DNA of 40,077 nt from JAULUH01 sp032111745 (lineage in GTDB: Bacteria; Chloroflexota; Anaerolineae; JAAEKA01): contig JAULUH010000030.1 in the NCBI GenBank assembly GCA_032111745.1, forward strand, positions 1-40,077. The letters are read 5' to 3'. The translations under genes and the position numbers were made by a program. Shown one piece after another: positions 22,268 to 31,500 of the stretch. The number at the start of each line of letters is the position of its first letter. Within the stretch, counting starts at the first letter, position 1. The notes beneath the pieces were generated by a model, which saw only the letters and a program-made list of their open reading frames with translations, did not search any database and was not told where the DNA came from.

Positions 22268-24118
22268 ATGTTCTCGGGACTCGACACCGAAGCCTACGAT
22301 CGCACCTATACCGACCGCGAGCTGGTCCGGCGCATCGCTGCCTACTTCACCCACGACTTGCGCCGGGTGATCTGGGCGACCGTGCTGGTCGCGGGCCTGG
22401 CTATCGTCTCCGCGGTGCAGCCCTTCGTACTGGCCTGGGGCATCAACGTGCTGGACACCAACCCTGCTCCAGAGCTGCTGTGGGGACTGGTCGCGTTGTC
22501 GCTGGTGATTGGACTCTTGATCTGGGCCGGCAACTGGGCCCGGCGCCGCCTGGTGCAGCGGGTCACCGGCACTGTGATGGCCGACCTGCGCGTCGACGCC
22601 TTCGAGTCCGCCATCAGCCATGACATGTCCTTCTTCGATAAGTTTCGCTCCGGCCGGATCATCAGCCGCATCACCACCGACACCCAGGAGTTCGCCCAGG
22701 TCGTGGTCTTGATCACCGACATCATCAGCCAGCTGCTGTCGGTGCTGATCCTCAACGTCCTGCTCTTCACCATCTCAGTTCCCCTGACCATCGCCGTCAT
22801 GGTGATGGCCGCCCTCATCGTGATCTTCGCCTTCGGTCTACGAAACCTGGCCCGCCGGGCTACCCGCAGCGGCTTTCGCGCCATCGCCGAGGTGAACGCA
22901 GCGATCCAGGAGGCGGTGACCGGTATCAGCGTCGCCAAGAACTTCCGCCAGGAGGCGGCCATCTACGCCGAGTTCCGTGCCGTCAACCAGCGCTCCTACG
23001 AGATCAACCTGCGCCGCGGCTTCATCCTCTCCAACGTCTTTCCCGTGCTCAACATCGTGGGCGGCATCGGCACCGCGGTCCTGGTCTACTTCGGCGGCCT
23101 ATCTGCGGCGGCCGGGGCCATCACTATCGGCGCCTGGTACCTCTTCATTATCAGTGTAGAGCGCTTTTGGTTTCCGATGGCCCAGCTCTCAGCGTTCTGG
23201 AGCCAGGTCCAGGCCGGGCTCTCGGCGGCGGAGCGCATCTTCGCCCTCATCGACGCCGAGCCCACGGTCCGCCAGGCCGGCGACCAGGTCGTCGAGAATC
23301 TGCAGGGCGAGATCGAGTTCCGAGACGTCGATTTCAGCTACACAGCTCAGGAACAGGTGTTGTCCCACTTCAATCTGCGCATAGGGCCCGGCGAAAGCAT
23401 CGCCCTGGTGGGCCACACAGGGGCCGGCAAGAGCAGCCTCGGCAAGCTCATTGCCCGCTTCTACGAGTTCCAGGGCGGCACCATCGCCGTGGATGGGCAT
23501 GATCTCCGCCAGCTCAACCTGGCCAGCTATCGGCGGCAGCTGGGAATCGTCTCCCAGACTCCCTTCTTGTTCGCCGGCACCGTCGCCGATAATATCCGCT
23601 ATGCCGCTCCTGATACTTCAGATGCCGATATCCTGGCCATGGCCCGCCAGGTAGGCGGTGGTGAGTGGTTGGATACCCTGCCCGAGGGCCTGCAGACCGA
23701 TGTCGGCGAGCGCGGGTCGCGGCTCTCCATGGGCCAGCGCCAGCTGGTGGTACTGATGCGGGTGCTGGTGCAACGACCCGCCATCTTCATCCTGGACGAG
23801 GCCACCGCCAGCATCGACCCCTTCACCGAGGCCCAGATCCAGCAGGCCCTGAACCTGATCCTGGCCCAAAGCACGTCTATCGTCATCGCCCACCGGCTGT
23901 CCACTGTGCGCGCCGTGGAACGCATCATCGTCTTGGAGAAGGGATGCATCATCGAGGAGGGCAGCCACGCCGAGCTGATGGCCGGGCAGGGACACTATGC
24001 CACGCTCTACGATACGTACTTCCGCCACCAGTCGCTGGCCTATATCGAGGAGGCCGGTCGCCGGCGCCATAAGACTGCACCAGCTCCCCCAGCCACCCAG
24101 CCGCTCCCGGCGAGCTAA
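22268..24118 (+). CDS. Heterodimeric ABC exporter subunit B (canonical Walker B)
   Basis: A 616-residue half-transporter with six membrane helices (about 30-330) and an ATPase domain. Walker A is GHTGAGKSS (about 381), Walker B FILDEATASID has the catalytic Glu, and H-loop is AHR. Its signature is LSMGQ rather than LSGGQ, so it completes the degenerate site together with the Asp Walker B of subunit A. A proline- and arginine-rich tail (PAPPATQPLP) ends the protein. It lies 5 bp behind subunit A, and no substrate-specific gene is adjacent. Confidence 0.93.
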   Translation: MFSGLDTEAYDRTYTDRELVRRIAAYFTHDLRRVIWATVLVAGLAIVSAVQPFVLAWGINVLDTNPAPELLWGLVALSLVIGLLIWAGNWARRRLVQRVTGTVMADLRVDAFESAISHDMSFFDKFRSGRIISRITTDTQEFAQVVVLITDIISQLLSVLILNVLLFTISVPLTIAVMVMAALIVIFAFGLRNLARRATRSGFRAIAEVNAAIQEAVTGISVAKNFRQEAAIYAEFRAVNQRSYEINLRRGFILSNVFPVLNIVGGIGTAVLVYFGGLSAAAGAITIGAWYLFIISVERFWFPMAQLSAFWSQVQAGLSAAERIFALIDAEPTVRQAGDQVVENLQGEIEFRDVDFSYTAQEQVLSHFNLRIGPGESIALVGHTGAGKSSLGKLIARFYEFQGGTIAVDGHDLRQLNLASYRRQLGIVSQTPFLFAGTVADNIRYAAPDTSDADILAMARQVGGGEWLDTLPEGLQTDVGERGSRLSMGQRQLVVLMRVLVQRPAIFILDEATASIDPFTEAQIQQALNLILAQSTSIVIAHRLSTVRAVERIIVLEKGCIIEEGSHAELMAGQGHYATLYDTYFRHQSLAYIEEAGRRRHKTAPAPPATQPLPAS

Positions 24119-24188
24119 GACAGGCCCGCGGACTATCAGATCACTCCCCTCGACCAGAGGCCACACCTGGCAGATCAGATCGACGAGA

Positions 24189-25625
24189 TTAGCGAGGACT
24201 CCAGAAGGCCATCGAGCCATCTGCCACCCGTTGGCGCTGGGTACCGTCGATGGCGACCACATAGATGCCCTGGCGGCCATTGCGTTCCAGCATCGGCAGC
24301 ACCAGGGCGTCGCTCGCCGGCGACCATAGCCGGTGGCTCAGGGCGTATTGGTCGAAGTAGGGGATGAACTGGGCCAGGAAGACCGGCGTCGGCTCGAAGG
24401 ATGCCAGCAGCTTCTGCTCGCCACTGCCAACGTCCACTACCCATAATCTGAGCGCCAGACTGGCCTGGGCCTGAAAGTCGGCGGACGCCGGCATCGATCG
24501 CGCCAGCCCAGAGGGGCGGCCGGCCTGGGGGCCCCCGCTACCGGTCTCGGGGGTCAGATAGGCAATGTGGCGGCCGTCCGGGGACCAGAAGAAGGTGATC
24601 ACCGGATCCCTCACCAGGGTGCGCACCTCACCGGTGCCCGCATCAAGCCACCGTAGAGGGCCAACGAACGACACCTGCGCGCGCTCCGGGCTGGTGAACG
24701 CCAGCTGGTCTCCAGCCGGGCTCCAACTCATCGCCACCAACCCGCGGTGCGGAACTTCGGTGCGCCCTTCCCCTTCCTCATCCACAACCACTACCCTGAG
24801 CTCGTCGCCAGCCTCTGCGTAGGCCACGTAGCGGCCGCTGGCGGAGATACCCGGCGCCTGGAACAACCCGGGGGAGGCCAGGCCATCGGCCACGGCGGTA
24901 CCCTCAGTGTCGATCACGGCCAGGCGGGCCCCATCTCCGGCACCCCCCGTGTGGATCAGCATTCGGTCCGCGGCGTCAGCCCAGTCCCAGTAGAATGGCT
25001 GCCCTGTCGCCAGCACCCGACTCTCGGCACTGCCGTCGGCCGGGGCCAGGTGCAGGGCGATGCCGCCCGGATCGTTAGCCAGAAAGCTCACCTGCTGCCC
25101 GTCCGGTGACCAGTAAAGATAGAATGGGGACCGGCTGGCGCTGCGGTATACATCCACCACCTGCGCCGCCTGCTGATCGGGCAACACCGCCAGCAGGCCC
25201 TGCTCGCCGTTGTTGCCCACGGCTGCGATCCGAGATCCGTCCGGCGACCAGGCCGGGAACTGGTACCTCGTCCCCTCGCCAGTGACCAGGCGCAGATCAC
25301 TTCCATCGGGCGCCACCGTGTTCAGCCGGCCATCCGGATCGACGAATACAATGCGGTTGATGCCTGCAGATGCCGGCTCGGTTGGGACCTCGGCCAACTC
25401 CTCTGCCGGCGCCGCCACCTCGGCAGCCCGCCCGGCTGGCTCCTCGACCGGTATCGTCGCCTGGGCAGGCCCGTCGCGCAGCAGCAAAAGCCCGCCCCCG
25501 GCCGCGACAGCCACACAGAGCACGGCCAGGGCCAGCCCGGCCACGGCCAGCAGCACAGCCAGGTGCCGGCGCGGACGGCTCGTATTGTTGGCCATTGGCT
25601 CTGCAGATGGAGGCAGTTGTGACAT
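24189..25625 (-). CDS. Membrane-anchored PD40/TolB-like beta-propeller protein
   Basis: A predicted 478-residue protein from ATG 25625 (a longer frame starts at 25676 without support; ATG 25595 is an alternative). A short polar head precedes a single transmembrane helix (about 22-50), then a Pro/Glu/Ala linker, then a propeller built of repeats ending in WSPDGSRIAAV, WSPDGQQVSFL, WSPAGDQLAFT, WSPDGRHIAYL and similar. These PD40 repeats (FxWSPDGxxIA) form the six- or seven-blade TolB-like fold. The domain is probably outside the membrane. No catalytic peptidase domain follows, so it is likely a scaffold or binding protein. Convergent with the exporter gene. Confidence 0.85.
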   Translation of the reverse strand: MSQLPPSAEPMANNTSRPRRHLAVLLAVAGLALAVLCVAVAAGGGLLLLRDGPAQATIPVEEPAGRAAEVAAPAEELAEVPTEPASAGINRIVFVDPDGRLNTVAPDGSDLRLVTGEGTRYQFPAWSPDGSRIAAVGNNGEQGLLAVLPDQQAAQVVDVYRSASRSPFYLYWSPDGQQVSFLANDPGGIALHLAPADGSAESRVLATGQPFYWDWADAADRMLIHTGGAGDGARLAVIDTEGTAVADGLASPGLFQAPGISASGRYVAYAEAGDELRVVVVDEEGEGRTEVPHRGLVAMSWSPAGDQLAFTSPERAQVSFVGPLRWLDAGTGEVRTLVRDPVITFFWSPDGRHIAYLTPETGSGGPQAGRPSGLARSMPASADFQAQASLALRLWVVDVGSGEQKLLASFEPTPVFLAQFIPYFDQYALSHRLWSPASDALVLPMLERNGRQGIYVVAIDGTQRQRVADGSMAFWSPR

Positions 25626-25758
25626 GGTAGGCTCAGTATGCCATACCGGCCAGGCCACATCTGTGGGTGCCGCCACAGTCTCTCCGGGTTGCCATGGATG
25701 CCAGGTTCGCCGGGTAACCGGCTACTTGTACGAATCTTATGGGAAATTTGTTAGTAAT

Positions 25759-25786
25759 TTGACACATCCATTGGGCCGTGTATAAT
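25759..25786 (+). promoter_or_regulatory. Near-consensus sigma-70 promoter for the LysM/giant operon
   Basis: TTGACA (25759-25764), 16-bp spacer, TATAAT (25781-25786): both hexamers are perfect matches to consensus. The flanking DNA is AT-rich compared with the rest of the window. Transcription near 25793 leaves a leader of about 105 nt before ATG 25899. The leader holds CCGGAGGG twice, 28 bp apart (25858 and 25886); the second is the ribosome site of the gene. Confidence 0.8.
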
Positions 25787-25898
25787 CCGTGCGCTGTTGG
25801 CTCATTTTTGACCCAAAAACAAAATACGTGTACCAAGCTGTTTCCCAATCCGACATCCCGGAGGGGTTGTCCCGTAGCTTCATGTCCGGAGGGCACAA

Positions 25899-28580
25899 AT
25901 GAATAGTAGCATCCGCGGCTCCGTCCTTGTCGGCGTGGCTGCTGTCGTGCTGGTTGCGCTGCTGCCTGTGGTTTTCGGCACTGCCAGCCCCCCAGCCCGC
26001 GCGGCCACCATGCCTGTCGCCGTCCAGCCCCAGGCACAACCCACACCGACTGCTCCAGGGCAACCCAATACCTATGTTGTGAAGGCCGGTGACACCGTGG
26101 ATAGCATTGCCCGGGAGTTCGGCTTGACGGCCATACAACTGGCCCGGATCAATGTCCTGGGCGATCCACCGCGGATCCGCCCCGGCCAGAGGCTGGTGCT
26201 CCAGGCCTCTGCCATCGGGCCGACCGAGGACCTGCGCGGTAACAGCATCGATTGCAGGGCGAGCGCCAGCCAGCCCGGCGCTGCCCCTGCGCCGGCGGCT
26301 GCCAATGCACCGTCCTCACAGACCTTCGTGCTGCAGCCTGGCTGGAACGCGGTCTTTCTGGAATTGGCGCCGGAGCCCAACGATATCGCCAAAGCTCTTG
26401 CCGGCCTTCCCATCGCCTGTGTATTCACCCACCTGGGCCAAGCTGATCGCGCTCCCCGGGCCTACCACCCCGGCTCTCCTGCCGATACCGACCTTTACAC
26501 GCTCAACGCTAACCAGGCCTATCTGCTCAAGGTGAACAGTCTTGACCCAGTGCCCTGGACGCTCTCCGGCCGGCCGGCCGTGCGAGAGACTACCTGGGTT
26601 CCTGATGCCGTCAACGAGCTTGGCCTGCACGTCGACCCCTCCAACTCCCCGCGCTTTGGCCAGTTCCTGGCACCTTCGCCGGCTCACCGTGCCCTGGAGG
26701 CTTCTCGACTCGATCCCAGCGGCCGTTGGCTCCCGGTTGCCAGGACCGATGCCATTCGCAGCGGTGAGGCCTATCGGATCTACAGCGATGGCCCCTCATC
26801 TTATGGTGGTCCTTTGTCTGTGGCGACGGACCTGGACAACAGGCTGGAGTTCGGGCGCACGCTGGTCGAGCGCTCGCTGCGCATTCGCAACGATGGCAGT
26901 GCTGCACGCATCGTGACGGTACGGCTGCTCGACAGCGCCACTCCCGTCCCGCTGAATTATGCCGTATACGTCCCGCAGAATGCCAGCCCGAGCTGGGTAA
27001 CCCTGAACGGGGCTATTGAGCTGCCGGCGGCTATCAACTCCGAGGCCGATACCGGCACGTTTGACCCGGACCAGGAACTCGAGCTGCGCCTGGCGGTGCG
27101 CCGCAGCGATATCCCGTCCGGGGTGGACCTGGCGGAATCGGTCCTCGAGGTCACCGATGGTGCGGGAGCCCGGACCTTGGTTGCCGTCAGCGCCCAGCCG
27201 CAGATTGCGGTAGCCACTGACGCCGATACCCAGGCGGCCGGCGACCAGCCTGTTCCCAGCCAGCATGCCGGTCTGTGGATCGGTACCGTGGCCGTCGATC
27301 AGGTCAGCGTCGCCAATCGCATCGTGCCCGATCTCTATTTCGACCTGGAGCTGGCTGTGCTCAACAATCAAGTGGTCACCAGCACGCTACCCGGCGCTGG
27401 CGGGCTGGCACCGGCCGGCACGACCGTGCAACCGGTGCGGGACGTGGCCGTGCCCAGTGGCTCGCCGTGGCGTTATCAGGCCGGGGGCCCCATGGACAAC
27501 AGCTGGACCGCGGACAGTTTTGACGACAGCGCCTGGAGTCTGGGAAACGCTGCCCTGGGCTTCGGCAATCGCACCGTGACAACGGCGGTGGAGCCGAATG
27601 ACGAGAGTGTCATCTATTTTCGCCAGCCCTTTACCCTGCCCGTGACCCTGGACCAGGCCGACCTGGAGCTGCGCTTGCGCCGTGACGACGGCGCCATCGT
27701 CTATCTCAATGGCGTCGAGGTGCTGCGCTCCAACATGCCTGACGCCGGCACCGGCGGCGATACGGGGCAGCCACTGGCGAGGGTCTCCGGGGCTGAGGAG
27801 ACCAGCTTCCAGATCTGGTCCAGCAAGCAGGGCATCGGTCGCCCCTTCTCCTATCCCGATCCGGCGAGCCTTCTGGTCCAAGGCCGGAACGTCCTGGCGG
27901 CTGAGGTACATCAGTACATCGGCGAGTTGAGCGACGCGGCAGGTGCCGCCGTGGAGCCAACAGCTTCAGAATTCCAGTTCCGAGTGCTGGTGCACGTGGA
28001 CGCCACCGGGCAGGCACGACTGCTCAAGGAAGCGATCCTGATGCGAGATCCGGTCAGCGGCGAGGACATCCTGCTCACCGACAGCACGGCCATCGAACAG
28101 TTCGCCGGTGCCGGCCTGCGCGATGGACAACCGGTGGGCCGCCGCGCCAGCAGTGCCGCCTACGATTTCGCCGATGAAGACCCCGCCGTGCCCGGCACGC
28201 GGCTGCTGGCGGGCGCGCTGGCCGAGGGCGGCACCCTGGCCATTACCCTGGACCTTGCCCCCAGCTTCCCCACCAATCCGTTCCGGCACACGTACCATCC
28301 CGACCATGACAACCTCAAGGATGGCGACGGCACATCCCTGCCCGACGACGAGGCCGAGGCGTATGCCGTGGCGCGGGTGATCCGCCTGACCTTAACCGGA
28401 GCGGATGAGCTGGGTCGTAGCGACCCAGGCTGGGGTGACACGGTCATGGGCGGTATCTACCGCGAGACGCTGACCGGCCTGCACCGCCAACCTATAGAGG
28501 CGCAGGGGGTGTTCACACTCAGGCGGGCCTCGAACATAACGGCGTTGAATCCACACCTGGCGCCGGTGACGGCGGAATAG
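25899..28580 (+). CDS. Large secreted LysM-domain protein
   Basis: An 893-residue secreted protein. The signal peptide spans residues 1-36 (ending PARAA). A LysM domain (about 56-105: TYVVKAGDTVDSIAREFGL ... IRPGQRLVL) should bind peptidoglycan or other GlcNAc polymers. Residues about 130-420 form a repeat of beta-rich segments (QPGWNAVFLELAP) with unknown family, 430-520 contain AGLWIGTVAVDQVS, 525-700 a carbohydrate-binding-like domain (WTADSFDDSAWSLG ... IVYLNGVEVLRSNM), and near the end the conspicuous HPDHDNLKDGDG (from residue 800). I recall this HPDHDN pattern from large exported proteins but cannot name the family. GGAGGG is five bases before the ATG. The giant gene follows after 10 bp, so the two are one transcript. 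Confidence 0.85.
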   Translation: MNSSIRGSVLVGVAAVVLVALLPVVFGTASPPARAATMPVAVQPQAQPTPTAPGQPNTYVVKAGDTVDSIAREFGLTAIQLARINVLGDPPRIRPGQRLVLQASAIGPTEDLRGNSIDCRASASQPGAAPAPAAANAPSSQTFVLQPGWNAVFLELAPEPNDIAKALAGLPIACVFTHLGQADRAPRAYHPGSPADTDLYTLNANQAYLLKVNSLDPVPWTLSGRPAVRETTWVPDAVNELGLHVDPSNSPRFGQFLAPSPAHRALEASRLDPSGRWLPVARTDAIRSGEAYRIYSDGPSSYGGPLSVATDLDNRLEFGRTLVERSLRIRNDGSAARIVTVRLLDSATPVPLNYAVYVPQNASPSWVTLNGAIELPAAINSEADTGTFDPDQELELRLAVRRSDIPSGVDLAESVLEVTDGAGARTLVAVSAQPQIAVATDADTQAAGDQPVPSQHAGLWIGTVAVDQVSVANRIVPDLYFDLELAVLNNQVVTSTLPGAGGLAPAGTTVQPVRDVAVPSGSPWRYQAGGPMDNSWTADSFDDSAWSLGNAALGFGNRTVTTAVEPNDESVIYFRQPFTLPVTLDQADLELRLRRDDGAIVYLNGVEVLRSNMPDAGTGGDTGQPLARVSGAEETSFQIWSSKQGIGRPFSYPDPASLLVQGRNVLAAEVHQYIGELSDAAGAAVEPTASEFQFRVLVHVDATGQARLLKEAILMRDPVSGEDILLTDSTAIEQFAGAGLRDGQPVGRRASSAAYDFADEDPAVPGTRLLAGALAEGGTLAITLDLAPSFPTNPFRHTYHPDHDNLKDGDGTSLPDDEAEAYAVARVIRLTLTGADELGRSDPGWGDTVMGGIYRETLTGLHRQPIEAQGVFTLRRASNITALNPHLAPVTAE

Positions 28581-28590
28581 GCAGGAAGCC

Positions 28591-31500
28591 ATGAACACCA
28601 AACTACGCAACAGATCCAACAGATCCAGCTCATCCCGGCGCCGTGCTCCCATGGCTGTCGCCCTGGCGTTAATCGTCCTCCTGATGGCAATCCTGCCTGG
28701 CCCCGCCCAGGCCGCAGGTCGCCGCGCGCCGGCGGGGCAAGCCGGCGTCACGTTCTACATCTCCCTGGCTGGCAACGACGGCAACGACTGCCAGGCGCCT
28801 GAACGAGCCTGCCGCACGATCGGCGCCGCCATCACGCGCGCCCCGGCGGGCAGCACGGTGCAGATTGCTGCAGGCACGTACGCCGAATGGAACCTGAGCC
28901 TCGCCAGCAATCTCACCCTGGCCGGCGAGTCGAAGGACACCACGGTGATCGATGCCCAGCGCCAGGGCCGGCTGCTCTTCGTCGGCCCTGGTGTCACCGC
29001 CACACTGAAGAATCTGACCCTGCGCAACGGCGTCGCCACCGGCAGCCTTAGTGCGCCAGGCCAGGGGGGCGGCATCTACAACACCGGCAACCTGACCCTG
29101 CAGAGTGTGGACGTCGTGGGCAACGAGGCCCTGGGTGGCGGCGGTGTAACCGGCGGTGCCGGTGGCGGTGGAGCGACCGGCGGCAACGGCGCCACTGGCC
29201 GCAATGGCTCCTGCGCCAGTCTTGGCTGCGACGGACCATACGACACGCACGGCGCAGATCCGGGTGGCGCAGGGGGATGGGGCTCCAGCGGCTTTGATGG
29301 CGGCACTGGCGGCAGTGGCGGCGCCGGACAGGGCGGTGGCATTTACAACGCCGGTACCCTTACCCTGGCCAACGCCAGCGTGCGGGCCAACCTGGCCCGG
29401 GGAGGCGCCGGGGGCCAGGGCGGTGCAGGCGGTGCGGGCGGCCGCGGTGGCAACGGCGGCAAAGGCGGCGACTTCGGCGTCTGGGGCTGCTACGCCACGC
29501 CGGCGCGTGAGGGTGGCCCCGGCGGTCGCGGCGGCAACGGCGCCAGCGGTGGCCCAGGCGGTGCTGGTGCACCCGGCCAGGGTGGCGGCATCTTTCATGC
29601 TGGCGGGCAGCTAGTCGCCATCAACAGCATCATCGCCGGCAACCGCACCCAGGGCGGCGCGGGTGGCCCCGGCGGACCTGGTGGGGTTGCCGGCGCCGGT
29701 GGTGCTGGCGGTCCGGGCGGCTACTCCTGGAACGAAGTCTGCAGCAGGTCGTATTCGTCCGGACCTAAGGGCGCAGATGGCACCACAGGCAGCGGCGGCA
29801 ATAGCGGAGGCGCGGGTGCCGCGGGCACCGCGCTGGGCGGTGGCGTCTTCCACGCCGGCGGCGAAGCCCGCTTCAATCAGGCCGTGGTGGTCGGCAACAA
29901 TTCCCAGACCGCTGGCGGCGTGTATAGCCAGAGCCCGGCCGGGCCCCAGGTTTTCAACACCATCCTCTGGGCCAATACCGCCGGTGGCGCCGGTGGCTTG
30001 AACGCGCAGATCAGCTCGGTGGTAGCAGCCGCGATCAGCCGGAGCTGCGTGGAGGGCAATCCCAGCAGCGCGCAGGGCAACATCGCCAACTGTGACCCGC
30101 AGTTCGTCGATGCCGCCGGACCGGACAGCGTGATTGGCACAGCCGACGACGACCTGCGCGTGCTCTCCGGCTCGCCAGTCATCGACACCGGCAGTAACAG
30201 CGCTGTGCCCGCCGATTCTCTAGACCTAAACGGCAACGGTAACGTGCAGGAGCGGTGGCCCCGGGACTATGCCGGCAGGAACCGCTTTGTCGACGACCCC
30301 TTTGCGGTGGACACGGGCGAAGGCACAGCACCCATCGTCGATATGGGTGCCTTCGAGTACTCAGCATTTGACTCGCCGTGGATCATAGGCGCTACCATCA
30401 CCCCGCCTGCCAGCGCACGGGGCGCCGACGGCCGGGCCTTCCGCCGTCCCACCGATATCCGCACCGCCAGCGGCCAACAGGCGCTGGATGCGTTTTTCTG
30501 GAGCAGTGCCGAAAGCCGGCTCTACCCGGTGAAGCCGGGCGATTACCAGGTGCGCTGGCCGGCCTCGGCCGACCCCCAGGACACTAACACGGTGGTGCAG
30601 CTTGGCCGCAGCGTCTGGCCAGACCAGCCCCAGGAGCACGTGCTGGGCGCCGCGGTGGCCCTGGAGCCGCCGGCCGCACCGGACGACCCGGCCCCGTTCC
30701 GCTACGTGCGCATTCTGTATTCCCTGTCCGCGGCCGCCGACGGCAACAAGGAGTTCAGCGCTGCCCGACCGGGCTACACCGTGCTACTCTATGTCCGGGG
30801 GGACGCGCCGGACGAGTCCAGGTATCCTGCCGTGCTGGAGGTGGTTCGCTCTGAGATCTGGCAGAACGCCAGCGCGCTAGTGGATAACGCGCCCTGCGTG
30901 GTCGGTGAGACCCTAGACGGCGCCGCCTACGGCCACGACGACTCGACGGGCAAAAGCGGCTACGTGCTGTTCGAGAAGGCGCCGTACGATGGCCTGGGCG
31001 ACGACGGCGCGTACGATCGCGGCAGCCGCACGGGTTCGATCATCCCGGTCAATGCGGTGATTCCCGGCGTGATCGACGACCTGGTCGTCGTCTGGTATCG
31101 CGAAAACACCAAGGGCGTGGCCTGGCCGGATCGGCCGGTGCGCTACGATTGTCGCTGGCCGGACAATGCCCCTGTACTGGTGGTGGCCAGCCAGCAAGGA
31201 TCGAGTGCACTGGATCCGGCCCTGCATCCGGACGCCCGGGTCTACCAGCAGCCCGACCCGACCAAGTCAGGCTACAATCCCAACGAGGAGCATGCCCTGC
31301 TGGCCCCGGCGAGCGGGGGTAGCAGCCGCCAGGCCCTCTTTGCGTTGCGCAACGACCTCAACCGCCCTGAGAGCTCGCAACCCTTTGCATTGCTCAAATA
31401 CCGTGAGCCAGATAGCAGGGACTGGCGCTTCAAGGTCTACCGGGTCACGCCTGAGGACGAAACCTTCAAGTTCCGTTACCCGGGCACCGCCGGCACCCTG

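Noticed and set aside
29128..29850. Gly-rich repeat as a CRISPR or tandem satellite
   Set aside because: No constant repeat or spacer length; it is in-frame coding sequence.
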